From Oscillospiraceae bacterium (lineage in GTDB: Bacteria; Bacillota; Clostridia; Monoglobales; Monoglobaceae), in contig SVJR01000003.1 in NCBI GenBank assembly GCA_015068845.1, forward strand, positions 21,359-85,358: 64,000 bases of DNA, written 5' to 3'. The notes beneath the pieces were generated by a model. The model saw only the letters and a list, made by a program, of their open reading frames with translations. It did no database searches and was not told the origin of the DNA. The first letter of the stretch is position 1, and every line of letters begins with the position of its first letter. The translations under genes and the position numbers were made by a program. Below are positions 50,116-59,007 of this stretch, piece by piece.

Positions 50116-53100
50116 ATGGTTTACAGAGTTTATGTAGAGAAAAAAAGTGAGCTCGCAGCAGAAGCCAAGTCGCTTAAAAGTGACCTCGTGAAGCTTCTCC
50201 AGATAAAGGGGCTCAAGGATTTAAGAATAATAAACCGTTACGATGTTGAAAACATTGATAAGGAACTCTTCGACTACTGCAAGGGAACTGTTTTTTCAGA
50301 ACCCCAGCTGGATATAGTTTCAGAGGACCTCAAAATTGACTCCGACGCAGTATTTGCAGTTGAATTTCTTCCCGGTCAGTTCGATCTCCGTGCAAACTCG
50401 GCAGAGGAATGTATTCAGCTGATTTCCAAGGGCGAAAGACCTACCGTTAAGGCGGCAAAGGTATACCTGCTTTATGGTCAGCTTACAGATGCAGATATTG
50501 CAGAGATTAAAAAATATGTAATCAACCCTGTTGAGTCAAGAGAAGCTGTACTTGATACGGTTGAAACCTTAAAGGTTGACTACGATATTCCTGAAACTGT
50601 TGCAACCCTCGACGGCTTCATCAAGCTTGACGAAGCAGGCCTCAAAAAGATGATTGACGATATGGGTCTTGCAATGGATATTGACGATATCAAGTTCTGT
50701 CAGCAGTATTTCTTAAGCGAAAAGCGCGACCCCACAATCACAGAAATCAGAATGATAGATACTTACTGGTCGGACCACTGCCGTCATACAACCTTCCTGA
50801 CAACAATTGACAGCGTAAAGTTCGAGGACGAGCTACTTCAGGCAGCGTATGACAGATATATTGAAACCAGAAAAGCAATCGGCAGAACCAAGCCCATCAA
50901 CCTTATGGACATTGGTACAATTGCCGCAAAATACTTAAAAGCAAACGGCAAGCTCGACGGTCTTGACGAAAGTGAAGAAATCAATGCTTGTACCGTTAAA
51001 ATTGATGTTGAAGTGGATGGGGAGACTGAAAAATGGTTGCTTCTCTTCAAAAACGAAACACATAACCACCCCACAGAAATCGAACCCTTCGGCGGTGCTG
51101 CAACCTGTATCGGCGGTGCTATCCGTGACCCGCTGTCAGGCCGTTCCTATGTATACGCAGCAATGCGTGTAACAGGTGCGGCAGACCCGTTAAAGCCGGT
51201 TTCTGAGACAATCGAGGGTAAACTCCCCCAGAGAAAGATTGTTACCGGTGCGGCAGCAGGTTATAGCTCCTATGGTAACCAAATCGGTCTTGCAACAGGT
51301 CAGGTAGACGAGCTTTACCACGATGGCTATGCTGCAAAGCGTATGGAAATCGGTGCGGTTATCGCAGCTGCTCCTCAGGAGAATGTAAGACGCGAACGCC
51401 CCGTAGACGGCGATATAGTAATCCTCCTTGGCGGCAAAACCGGTCGTGACGGTTGCGGCGGTGCAACAGGTTCTTCAAAATCACATACTGTTGAATCTTT
51501 GGAATCCTGCGGTGCAGAGGTTCAGAAGGGTAATGCCCCCGAAGAAAGAAAGCTCCAAAGGCTCTTCCGTAACAAGGAAGCATCACAGCTTATCAAGCGT
51601 TGCAACGACTTCGGCGCAGGCGGTGTTTCGGTTGCAATCGGAGAATTGGCAGACGGTCTTGAAATCAACCTCAACGCAGTTCCCAAAAAGTACGAAGGTC
51701 TTGACGGCACCGAGCTTGCAATCAGCGAATCTCAGGAGAGAATGGCGGTTGTAGTTGAAGCAAAGGATGTCGAAAGATTTAAGGAACTTGCAAAGAGCGA
51801 AAACTTAGAGGCAACAGTTGTTGCAGAGGTTAAGGAAAAGCCGTATCTTGTAATGCATTGGAACGGCAAGGAGATAGTAAACATCTCGCGTGAATTCCTT
51901 AACTCAAACGGTGCAGAAAAGCATATTGATATTGCACCCGCAAAACCCGAAGCAATTGATAAGAAAATCCCTGCTGACTTTAATGATGGATTTAAAGCTC
52001 TTGCGGATGACCTTAATGTTTGCTCAAAGCGTGGCCTTTCCGAGAGATTCGACTCAACCATCGGCGCAGGAACAGTTCTTATGCCCTTTGGCGGCAAAAA
52101 CCAGCTGACACCTATCCAGGCAATGGTAAACAAGGTGTCGGTTGAAATAGGTCACACAAACACCTGTTCTGTAATGTCATGGGGCTACAACCCGTTTATC
52201 GCAGAAAAGAGCCCGTACCACGGCGCATACCTTGCAGTTGTTGAATCAGCGGCAAAACTGGTTGCAGCAGGTGCAGAATTCAAGGATGTGTACCTTACAT
52301 TCCAGGAATACTTTGAAAAACCGAAGAAAGATCCAAGGCGTTGGGGGAAGCCTCTGGCAGCTCTCCTTGGTGCACTTGATGCACAGAAAAATCTTGAAAT
52401 TGCGGCAATCGGCGGTAAGGACTCAATGAGCGGTACATTTGAAAATATTGATGTACCTCCGACACTTGTTTCCTTTGCTGTTACAACCGAGAAGAATGAG
52501 AACATCATTTCTCCCGAATTCAAGGCAGCAGGCAATAAGGTAGTATGGATTAAGCCCGAATATGACAAGAACGGTCTTCCCGTGACCGAAAGCTTGCTCG
52601 ACTGCTTTAAAAAGGTAACAGACCTTATCCACAGCGGCAAGGCTGTTTCGGCATATACACCCTGCTACGGCGGTATTGCAGAAGCTGTTATGAAAATGGG
52701 CTTCGGTAACGGAATAGGCTTTAAATTTGACGATGCAGTTTCAATGAATGATATCTTCGGTTACAGCTACGGCTCATTCATTGTTGAACTTGCAACTGAT
52801 GCGAATGTTGGTGAAATTTTAGGTTATACTACCGAAAGCGAAGAAATTTCATATAAGACAAGCGTTGTGTCTCTTGCAGAGCTTGGCAAGGCTTATGAAG
52901 ACAAGCTTGAAAAGATTTATTCCTGCAATATCGAGACCGAAAAGAAGGATATCCCGGCATTTACCTATAATGCAGAGTCAAGGGTTGCTCCCAAGATTGG
53001 CGTAGCAAAGCCAAAGGTTCTCATTCCGGTGTTCCCCGGCACAAACTGCGAATTTGATACCGCAAAGGTTATGCGTGACGCAGGTGCAGAACCCGAAATC

Positions 53101-53808
53101 TTTGTAATCAACAATCTCACACCTCAGGCAATTTCCGAGTCGGTTGAAGCATTTGCAAAATCACTTAAGGAATCCCAGATAGTATTTATTCCCGGTGGCT
53201 TCTCGGGTGGTGACGAGCCTGACGGTTCAGCAAAGTTCATAACGGCATTCTTCCGTAACCCCGAAATCAAGGAAGCAACATCAGAGCTTCTCGATATGCG
53301 TGACGGACTTATGTGCGGTATCTGCAACGGCTTCCAGGCACTTATCAAGCTGGGTCTTGTACCTTACGGTAAGATTATTGATACAGATGAAAACTGCCCG
53401 ACACTTTCCTACAACACAATCTCACGCCATCAGTCAAAGATTGTTCGTACCCGTGTTGCATCAAACAAGTCTCCCTGGATGGCGAATGCTGAGGTTGGCG
53501 GAATCTATTCCGTGCCGATTTCTCACGGCGAGGGTCGCTTTATGGCAAGTGACGAACTGGTAAAACAATTGGCTGAAAACGGTCAAATTCTCACCCAGTA
53601 TGTGGATTTGGCAGGTAACCCCACCAACGAAATTCAGTATAACCCCAACGGCTCAACCTTCGCAATCGAGGGTATCACCTCGCCCGACGGCAGAGTCCTC
53701 GGTAAGATGGGTCATACCGAAAGATGGGCAGACGGCCTTTACAAAAATGTTGAGGGTAACTTTGATATGGGACTATTCAAATCTGCTGTTAATTATTATA
53801 AGGTATAA
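50116..53808 (+). CDS. purL: Phosphoribosylformylglycinamidine synthase, single-chain
   Basis: A 1230-aa large-type FGAM synthase that carries PurS-like, PurL and glutaminase parts in one chain, so no purS or purQ is needed. Motifs: the SDHCRHTTF start of the synthetase part (about 215), GGAATCIGGAIRDPLSGR, CSVMSWGYNP, GGKDSMSG, and the C-terminal class I glutaminase (FPGTNCEFDTAKV; GICNGFQALIKLG with the catalytic Cys; PISHGEGRF). It is typical for Clostridia and Bacteroidetes. The glutaminase domain is intact, unlike that of PurF here. Confidence 0.95.
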   Translation: MVYRVYVEKKSELAAEAKSLKSDLVKLLQIKGLKDLRIINRYDVENIDKELFDYCKGTVFSEPQLDIVSEDLKIDSDAVFAVEFLPGQFDLRANSAEECIQLISKGERPTVKAAKVYLLYGQLTDADIAEIKKYVINPVESREAVLDTVETLKVDYDIPETVATLDGFIKLDEAGLKKMIDDMGLAMDIDDIKFCQQYFLSEKRDPTITEIRMIDTYWSDHCRHTTFLTTIDSVKFEDELLQAAYDRYIETRKAIGRTKPINLMDIGTIAAKYLKANGKLDGLDESEEINACTVKIDVEVDGETEKWLLLFKNETHNHPTEIEPFGGAATCIGGAIRDPLSGRSYVYAAMRVTGAADPLKPVSETIEGKLPQRKIVTGAAAGYSSYGNQIGLATGQVDELYHDGYAAKRMEIGAVIAAAPQENVRRERPVDGDIVILLGGKTGRDGCGGATGSSKSHTVESLESCGAEVQKGNAPEERKLQRLFRNKEASQLIKRCNDFGAGGVSVAIGELADGLEINLNAVPKKYEGLDGTELAISESQERMAVVVEAKDVERFKELAKSENLEATVVAEVKEKPYLVMHWNGKEIVNISREFLNSNGAEKHIDIAPAKPEAIDKKIPADFNDGFKALADDLNVCSKRGLSERFDSTIGAGTVLMPFGGKNQLTPIQAMVNKVSVEIGHTNTCSVMSWGYNPFIAEKSPYHGAYLAVVESAAKLVAAGAEFKDVYLTFQEYFEKPKKDPRRWGKPLAALLGALDAQKNLEIAAIGGKDSMSGTFENIDVPPTLVSFAVTTEKNENIISPEFKAAGNKVVWIKPEYDKNGLPVTESLLDCFKKVTDLIHSGKAVSAYTPCYGGIAEAVMKMGFGNGIGFKFDDAVSMNDIFGYSYGSFIVELATDANVGEILGYTTESEEISYKTSVVSLAELGKAYEDKLEKIYSCNIETEKKDIPAFTYNAESRVAPKIGVAKPKVLIPVFPGTNCEFDTAKVMRDAGAEPEIFVINNLTPQAISESVEAFAKSLKESQIVFIPGGFSGGDEPDGSAKFITAFFRNPEIKEATSELLDMRDGLMCGICNGFQALIKLGLVPYGKIIDTDENCPTLSYNTISRHQSKIVRTRVASNKSPWMANAEVGGIYSVPISHGEGRFMASDELVKQLAENGQILTQYVDLAGNPTNEIQYNPNGSTFAIEGITSPDGRVLGKMGHTERWADGLYKNVEGNFDMGLFKSAVNYYKV

Positions 53809-53863
53809 ACTATGTAGGGAACGGCGTCCTCGACGGTCCGCCATAAATAGGAGGTAAAATACT

Positions 53864-55528
53864 ATGATGACCGATATCGAAATTGCGCAGAGCGCAAAAA
53901 TGCAGCATATTTCTGAAATTGCAAAAACTGCAGGTGTTGACTCCAAGTACGTTGAATACTACGGAAACTATAAAGCGAAGGTAGACCTTTCTCTTCTTAA
54001 AGATAAGGAGAGAAAAGGTAAACTCATTCTCGTAACTGCAATAACCCCTACCCCCGCAGGCGAGGGAAAGACCACAACAACAATCGGTCTTGCAGACGGA
54101 ATGAAGAAGATTGGTAAAAATGTAATGGTTGCACTTCGTGAACCGTCACTCGGCCCCGTATTCGGTGTTAAGGGCGGCGCAGCAGGTGGCGGATATGCTC
54201 AGGTTGTTCCTATGGAGGATATCAATCTTCACTTCACCGGCGACTTCCACGCAATCGGCGCAGCAAACAACCTGCTTGCGGCAATGTTGGACAACCATAT
54301 CTATCAGGGCAATAAGCTTAATATCGACCCCAGACGCATCACCTGGAAGCGTTGTGTTGATATGAACGACCGTCAGCTGAGATTTGTTACCGACGGTCTC
54401 GGCGGCAGAGTAAACGGTGTTCCTCGTGAAGACGGCTATGATATCACCGTTGCATCTGAGGTTATGGCAGTTCTCTGCCTTGCATCATCAATTACCGACC
54501 TTAAAGAACGACTTTCAAACATCGTTGTAGGCTATACCTACGACGAGGAACCGGTTACTGCAGGTCAGATTGGTGCGGCAGGCGCAATGACAGCACTCCT
54601 TAAGGACGCTCTCAAACCTAATCTGGTACAGACCCTCGAGGGTGTACCGGCATTCGTTCACGGCGGACCTTTTGCAAACATTGCTCACGGCTGCAACTCG
54701 GTTATTGCAACCGAAATGGCACTTCGCCTTGGCGATTATGTAATTACCGAAGCAGGCTTTGGTGCAGACCTCGGCGCTCAGAAGTTCCTTGACATCAAGT
54801 GCCGTTATGCGGGACTCAAACCGTCAGCAGTTGTAATGGTTGCAACAATCCGTGCCCTTAAAATGCACGGCGGTGTTCCCAAAACCGAACTGGGTGCGGA
54901 AAACCTTGAAGCGCTTGAAAAAGGTATTCCCAACCTTCTCCGTCATATCTCTAATATTAAAGATGTATATAAGCTCCCGTCCGTGGTTGCGGTTAACCGC
55001 TTCCCCACCGATACCGACGCTGAGGTTCAGCTCGTTATCGACAAGTGCAAGGAATTGGGCGTAAATGTTACCCTTTCCAATGTATGGGCAGAGGGCGGCA
55101 ATGGCGGAATCGAGATGGCAGAGGAAGTAGTAAGACTCTGCGAGCAAGACAATGACTTCTCGTTCAGCTACGAGCTTGACGATACAATCGAAAACAAGAT
55201 TGATGCAATAGTTAAGCGTGTATACCGTGGCAAGGGTGCGGCATTCACACTCAATGCCAAAAAGCAGATTGCAAAGCTTAACGAGCTTGGCTACGATAAG
55301 CTTCCTATCTGTATGGCAAAAACCCAGTACAGCTTCTCGGACGATATGACAAAAATCGGTGCCCCCGAGGACTTTACTGTAACAGTTCGCAATATCAAGG
55401 TTTCAGCAGGCGCAGGCTTCATTGTTGCCCTCACCGGTGATATAATGACAATGCCCGGACTCCCCAAAGTCCCCGCAGCAGAACGCATTGATGTTGACGA
55501 AAACGGCGTTATAAGTGGACTCTTCTAA
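53864..55528 (+). CDS. fhs: Formate-tetrahydrofolate ligase
   Basis: Makes 10-formyl-THF from formate, THF and ATP. The 554 aa have the ATP loop [37 protein letters not shown], and [14 protein letters not shown]. In the pur cluster it delivers the one-carbon donor used by PurN and PurH, and possibly by the next gene. The ATG at 53864 follows TAGGAGGTAAAATAC; ATG 53867 is an alternative. It could also serve the methyl branch of an acetogenic pathway, but no other genes of that route are visible. Confidence 0.96.
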   Translation: MMTDIEIAQSAKMQHISEIAKTAGVDSKYVEYYGNYKAKVDLSLLKDKERKGKLILVTAITPTPAGEGKTTTTIGLADGMKKIGKNVMVALREPSLGPVFGVKGGAAGGGYAQVVPMEDINLHFTGDFHAIGAANNLLAAMLDNHIYQGNKLNIDPRRITWKRCVDMNDRQLRFVTDGLGGRVNGVPREDGYDITVASEVMAVLCLASSITDLKERLSNIVVGYTYDEEPVTAGQIGAAGAMTALLKDALKPNLVQTLEGVPAFVHGGPFANIAHGCNSVIATEMALRLGDYVITEAGFGADLGAQKFLDIKCRYAGLKPSAVVMVATIRALKMHGGVPKTELGAENLEALEKGIPNLLRHISNIKDVYKLPSVVAVNRFPTDTDAEVQLVIDKCKELGVNVTLSNVWAEGGNGGIEMAEEVVRLCEQDNDFSFSYELDDTIENKIDAIVKRVYRGKGAAFTLNAKKQIAKLNELGYDKLPICMAKTQYSFSDDMTKIGAPEDFTVTVRNIKVSAGAGFIVALTGDIMTMPGLPKVPAAERIDVDENGVISGLF

Positions 55529-55540
55529 TATGAGGGAGAG

Positions 55541-55735
55541 AAAAGTTGTCCCCGATATGGTTTAAATTGACAAATTTCCAGTAATCGTGTGTTAAAGTGC
55601 TCGTGAATACACAAAGTATTCACTGCGCTTTTGCCTTCGCTGACAGAAAATTTGTTCAATTTAAACTCACAGACCCTATTCTTCGAAATAGGGCATATCG
55701 CTACCAACTTATCTCACCCTATAAGGCTATGGGGG
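55541..55735. repeat. Fold-back intergenic element C (fhs-formyltransferase)
   Basis: GTTTAAATTGA and AAATTT (55560-55577) pair with AAATTT and TCAATTTAAAC (55647-55666). GATATG pairs with CATATC and AGTTG with CAACT further out. The side hairpin CCCTATT/AATAGGG (55674-55693) and the apex GTGAATAC-ACAAA-GTATTCAC (55603-55623) complete it. The apex loop equals that of element A. Confidence 0.72.
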
Positions 55736-55742
55736 TGAGTGT

Positions 55743-56522
55743 GTGAAAGTGGCGTATATAGGCATTGACTTATTCTATCCGGCACTCAAAGCATTGGAAA
55801 CTTTGGGTTGCGAAATTCTTGAAATTTTTACTTGTAACACCGACAATGTCACAGAATTTAATGTTGAGATTTCCGGATTTGCAAAAAGTCGGAACATTCC
55901 GTGCAAAACAAGCCGCATAACCCAAGCGGACATTGCAAGGCTTTTGCGAAACGGCTGCGAGGCGGCAATCTGCGGCGGATATTACTTTAAAATTCCGGCA
56001 GATACCAAGCTTCCCATTGCCAATATCCATCCGTCGCTACTTCCGGTTGGTCGCGGTTCGTGGCCAATGGCGCTGAGTATACTGCGCGGCGATAAAAAAA
56101 GCGGAGTGACAATCCATAAGATTGCCGAGGGCTTTGATACGGGTGATATACTTCTCCAACGCGAATTTGAAATAGCAGCGGACGAAACCCATAAGTCTTT
56201 TATGGAAAAGGCGAACCGGCTACTTCCCGGAATGCTGAAGGAATTGGTTGAGGATTTCAGTAATCTTTGGCAAAACGCCGTGCCGCAAGATGAGGGCGAG
56301 TATTGGCCAATGCCAAATGAAAAGCAGTACACGGTTACACCGAATATGACAGCAGAGCAAGCCGACCTGATTTTAAGGGCGTTTTTCGGCTACGAGTGTA
56401 TTTATGACCGAAACGGTGAAAAAAGTGTTATTATCGGCGGCCGTGCTGTTAAATGTGACAAAATGTCAGGCAAAGAATTCCCGCTTGTTGACGGATATAT
56501 AAAAATTATAAAAAATTTGTAA
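55743..56522 (+). CDS. Formyltransferase-family protein (Fmt/PurN-like)
   Basis: A 259-aa protein with a formyl-transferase N-terminal domain: ANIHPSLLPVGRGSWPM carries the catalytic Asn94-His96 pair and EGFDTGDILL the Asp125, so it should be active. The C-terminal part (about 190-259) differs from the tRNA-binding domain of Fmt but looks like a small beta unit (YECIYDRNGEKSVIIGG), as in formyltransferases of nucleotide-sugar or small-molecule type. The start is GTG 55743 after GGGGGTGAG. The substrate is unknown. Its place between fhs and purC suggests 10-formyl-THF use. Confidence 0.8.
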   Translation: MKVAYIGIDLFYPALKALETLGCEILEIFTCNTDNVTEFNVEISGFAKSRNIPCKTSRITQADIARLLRNGCEAAICGGYYFKIPADTKLPIANIHPSLLPVGRGSWPMALSILRGDKKSGVTIHKIAEGFDTGDILLQREFEIAADETHKSFMEKANRLLPGMLKELVEDFSNLWQNAVPQDEGEYWPMPNEKQYTVTPNMTAEQADLILRAFFGYECIYDRNGEKSVIIGGRAVKCDKMSGKEFPLVDGYIKIIKNL

Positions 56523-56529
56523 AAAAATA

Positions 56530-56558
56530 AAGACAAGATAAAAAATTTGTGCTAAAAT
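56530..56558 (+). promoter_or_regulatory. Possible internal promoter before purC
   Basis: AAGACA (56530-56535, 4 of 6), 17-bp spacer, TAAAAT (56553-56558). Confidence 0.4.
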
Positions 56559-56608
56559 TATTTTGAAATGATTAATCTTTAAATTTTTAAAGTTAGGGGT
56601 AATGAAAA

Positions 56609-57292
56609 ATGGAATTAGTTTACACAGGAAAAACAAAGGATGTATACAGCCTTGAAAACGGCAATGTACTCCTCAAGTTTAAGGACGACTGCACCGGTAA
56701 AGACGGTAAGTTTGACCCGGGCGAAAACAGCGTAGGCCTTACAATCGAAGGTATCGGTAAGGAAAACCTCAAAACTTCTGTTTACTACTTTGACCTTCTT
56801 AAAGAGGCAGGTATCAAAACTCACTATGTAAGTGCTGATATCGACAATGCAACAATGGAGGTTCTTCCCGGTAAGGTATTCGGTCACGGTCTTGAAGTTA
56901 TCTGCCGTCTGGTTGCAACAGGCAGTTTTATCCGCAGATACGGCGAGTATATTGAAGACGGAACAGTTCTCGAGGGTGGCTATGTTGAATGTACCTTCAA
57001 AAACGACGAAAAGGGTGACCCGCTGGTAACAGGCGAAGGCCTTGCAGCACTTGGTGTTATGAGCCCCGAAATGTTCGAAAGTATGAAGGAACAGACCTTA
57101 AAGATTACAAAGGTTGTTGCAGATGACCTTAAATCAATCGGTCTTGACCTTTGGGATATCAAGTTCGAGTTCGGTTACAACAACGACGAGGTTATCCTCA
57201 TCGACGAAATTGCATCAGGTAATATGCGTGTTTACAAGGATGGAGAAATTGTTGACCCCGTTGAACTTACAAAGCTTATTCTTAACAGATAA
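56609..57292 (+). CDS. purC: SAICAR synthetase
   Basis: Phosphoribosylaminoimidazole-succinocarboxamide synthase (227 aa): joins CAIR and aspartate. Motifs are [48 protein letters not shown] and [11 protein letters not shown]. The RBS is AGGGGTAATG. It is the last pur gene, followed by a strong terminator. purB, which would take SAICAR on, is not seen in the window. Confidence 0.96.
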   Translation: MELVYTGKTKDVYSLENGNVLLKFKDDCTGKDGKFDPGENSVGLTIEGIGKENLKTSVYYFDLLKEAGIKTHYVSADIDNATMEVLPGKVFGHGLEVICRLVATGSFIRRYGEYIEDGTVLEGGYVECTFKNDEKGDPLVTGEGLAALGVMSPEMFESMKEQTLKITKVVADDLKSIGLDLWDIKFEFGYNNDEVILIDEIASGNMRVYKDGEIVDPVELTKLILNR

Positions 57293-57381
57293 AGAAAAAG
57301 GGCTGTTAAAAAAGTCCAGACCGCAAAAAGACTGGAAAAACAAAGAATATTCCTTGTTAATTAGAGATAAAAATCTAATAT

Positions 57382-57424
57382 AAAAACAGAAAAATCGCAT
57401 TGTTATGCGATTTTTCTGTTTTAT
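57382..57424 (+). terminator. Intrinsic terminator of the purine cluster
   Basis: 57383-57400 pairs with 57405-57422 (ACAGAAAAATCGCAT, loop TGTT) with a T-rich 3' arm. Confidence 0.9.
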
Positions 57425-57439
57425 ATATGCAAAAAAGTA

Positions 57440-57468
57440 TTGTAATTATTTGCAATTAGTGTTATACT
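57440..57468 (+). promoter_or_regulatory. Promoter of the structured RNA
   Basis: -35 TTGTAA (57440-57445), 17-bp spacer, -10 TATACT (57463-57468). Starting 7 nt later would put +1 at G57475, the first base of the closing stem. Confidence 0.7.
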
Positions 57469-57474
57469 AAATTT

Positions 57475-57641
57475 GCGACTCAGTTTAATATTGTGGTTAA
57501 TAATAAGACGGTAGCGTTTTTGTCTTTGATAAAAACGCATGCTCTATTATGCATACCGTCTGCAAGTAGCATATTATGCTGAGTCGCATCAGGCAGAGCA
57601 ATGCGTTTTTTGTGCACAGGCTTTGTTCTGTGCACTTTTTT
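57475..57641 (+). ncRNA. Candidate structured RNA (sRNA or regulatory leader), family unknown
   Basis: P1: GCGACTCAG (57475-57483) with CTGAGTCGC (57579-57587), extended across a 2x2 loop by TAATAT/ATATTA (57486-57491/57571-57576). P2: AGACGGTA (57506-57513) with TACCGTCT (57554-57561). P3: GCGTTTTT/AAAAACGC (57514-57538). A large internal bubble separates P1 and P2. A terminator hairpin GTGCACAG/CTGTGCAC (57612-57635) with T6 ends it. AAAAACGCATGCTCT (57531-57545) can instead pair with 57595-57610. I recognise no known riboswitch; the central bubble recalls 6S RNA, but the closed part is only 113 nt. Confidence 0.65.
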
Positions 57642-57661
57642 GTTTTAAGGAGCAATACAGT

Positions 57662-57883
57662 ATGTACCAGTATGAATATGAAATTTTACTTTCGACAAAA
57701 GCTAATAAGGAAAAATGGATAGAAGCAATTAAGTATGATACATATACAATAGATGAATTAGCCTGCGAGTATGCAGAAGAGTTAATAGACGAAATAAAAT
57801 CCGTCTTAAATAATGAAAATCTAAGAGCGGATTGTAAGGCATATGAAATATTAATGCTTGTGACATTCGGGAGAGGTATTTAG
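57662..57883 (+). CDS. Orphan protein of 73 aa downstream of the structured RNA
   Basis: A 73-aa protein MYQYEYEILLSTKANKEKWI, rich in Glu, Tyr, Ile and Leu, with predicted helices and no membrane segment or Cys motif. AAGGAG lies 9 nt upstream of ATG 57662. It starts 20 bp after the terminator of the structured RNA, so it would be read only when that terminator is passed, unless it has its own promoter. The longer frame to 57539 lies in the RNA structure and is rejected. No family is recognised. It converges on the DHHW gene with only 2 bp between. Confidence 0.6.
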   Translation: MYQYEYEILLSTKANKEKWIEAIKYDTYTIDELACEYAEELIDEIKSVLNNENLRADCKAYEILMLVTFGRGI

Positions 57884-57885
57884 TC

Positions 57886-58992
57886 TTACCTAAATGCTGT
57901 GCTGTTATTCAGCAATGTTGTGCTGTATAAAAACAGCACATCCTGACCATTAAAGTCAATAAAGTTCTTAAGAAATGCACTCTGAACATAACGGATATCA
58001 ACAACCGTTATTTTTTTGTATCCTTGTGCAAGGAGCGGTGCAATGCTACTGCCAAAGGAATCACGGAACAAAATCAGCTCCTTGTTAGTTATGCTGTTGG
58101 GGTTTTCAATTGTGATTAGCGGAGATGTTCCCGATAAAAACATTTCATAGGGGTCCTTTCCGTTTGCCTTGTCAATGTTATACATTTCACCAACAACAGG
58201 AAGTCCTGTGTCATAATAGGTAACAATGCAGCTTTCTATTATATCGTTGGTCAGGTAATTGAGAGTATCGGGATTGGTTGGAAGTGCAGATTGCCCTGCA
58301 TAAACCCCGTAAAAATCATTGGAAACAGTGACTTTGGTGTATTCACTACTGAATGGTGAATTCATTTTTTCGGCAAGATGCTCTGCAATGTCGGGAATAT
58401 TTTCCTGCTTCCAGTGCGAGTCGGTGCGATAATAATCGTCTTTTGTTAAAAGTTCTGTCACATCAATATATTCCATATACGGAACTAAAGCTTTGAAGTC
58501 GCTGATAAATTTTTCATAGTCAATGGCAAGATGTCCGCTGTCCTTTGCGAGATAAAAGTTCTTATCCGGCACAATTGAAAGGTAGATATTGGGGTTTGTG
58601 TTCTTCAGATAGCTTTCGTAAAGGAAGCTGAATTTTTCCGCCGAAATTTTAAGCATCTCGTCGTTTTGAGGATATTCAATTTTTGAGATGTGCTCGTCCG
58701 TAGTGAAAAGTCCGTTGTTATCCATCTTTGCAAAAATCTTTGTGGTGAAAAGTGCTTTAAGCGTTCTGAACTTGTCGCGGAGCGGGAATTGGTCAACAGT
58801 ATACTTTTCAAAGTTTTCCATATATTCGCCGGAAAAGATGCTTTCGACAGACAATTCAGGTTTTGCTGCAAGCGGTCTGCGCTCGCTTTCCGAAAAGGCG
58901 GTTTCCGGCTTGAAAATACAGACTATGGAAGTCGCGAAAAGTAAAAATGCAAATAAAATAACTGATATAATATTTTTTAATTTGTTTTTCAA
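57886..58992 (-). CDS. DHHW/AlgX-type acyl-transfer partner protein
   Basis: A 368-aa protein with one N-terminal membrane helix (about 8-28) and an extracytoplasmic SGNH-like domain of the DHHW family; TDSHWKQENI (about 195) is the signature motif, and FRDSFGSS is the second block. Such proteins work with MBOAT acyltransferases to add acetyl or similar groups to surface polymers. The start is TTG 58992, 8 nt after AGGAGGG; the TTG at 58998 is too close. It lies 15 bp after the MBOAT gene. Confidence 0.87.
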   Translation of the reverse strand: MKNKLKNIISVILFAFLLFATSIVCIFKPETAFSESERRPLAAKPELSVESIFSGEYMENFEKYTVDQFPLRDKFRTLKALFTTKIFAKMDNNGLFTTDEHISKIEYPQNDEMLKISAEKFSFLYESYLKNTNPNIYLSIVPDKNFYLAKDSGHLAIDYEKFISDFKALVPYMEYIDVTELLTKDDYYRTDSHWKQENIPDIAEHLAEKMNSPFSSEYTKVTVSNDFYGVYAGQSALPTNPDTLNYLTNDIIESCIVTYYDTGLPVVGEMYNIDKANGKDPYEMFLSGTSPLITIENPNSITNKELILFRDSFGSSIAPLLAQGYKKITVVDIRYVQSAFLKNFIDFNGQDVLFLYSTTLLNNSTAFR

Positions 58993-59007
58993 ACTCAAAA
59001 CCCTCCT

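Noticed and set aside
57475..57641. 6S RNA assignment for the structured RNA
   Set aside because: The closing stem encloses only 113 nt and an intrinsic terminator follows; 6S RNAs are usually 180-200 nt with one long rod. A search with the Rfam model would be needed.
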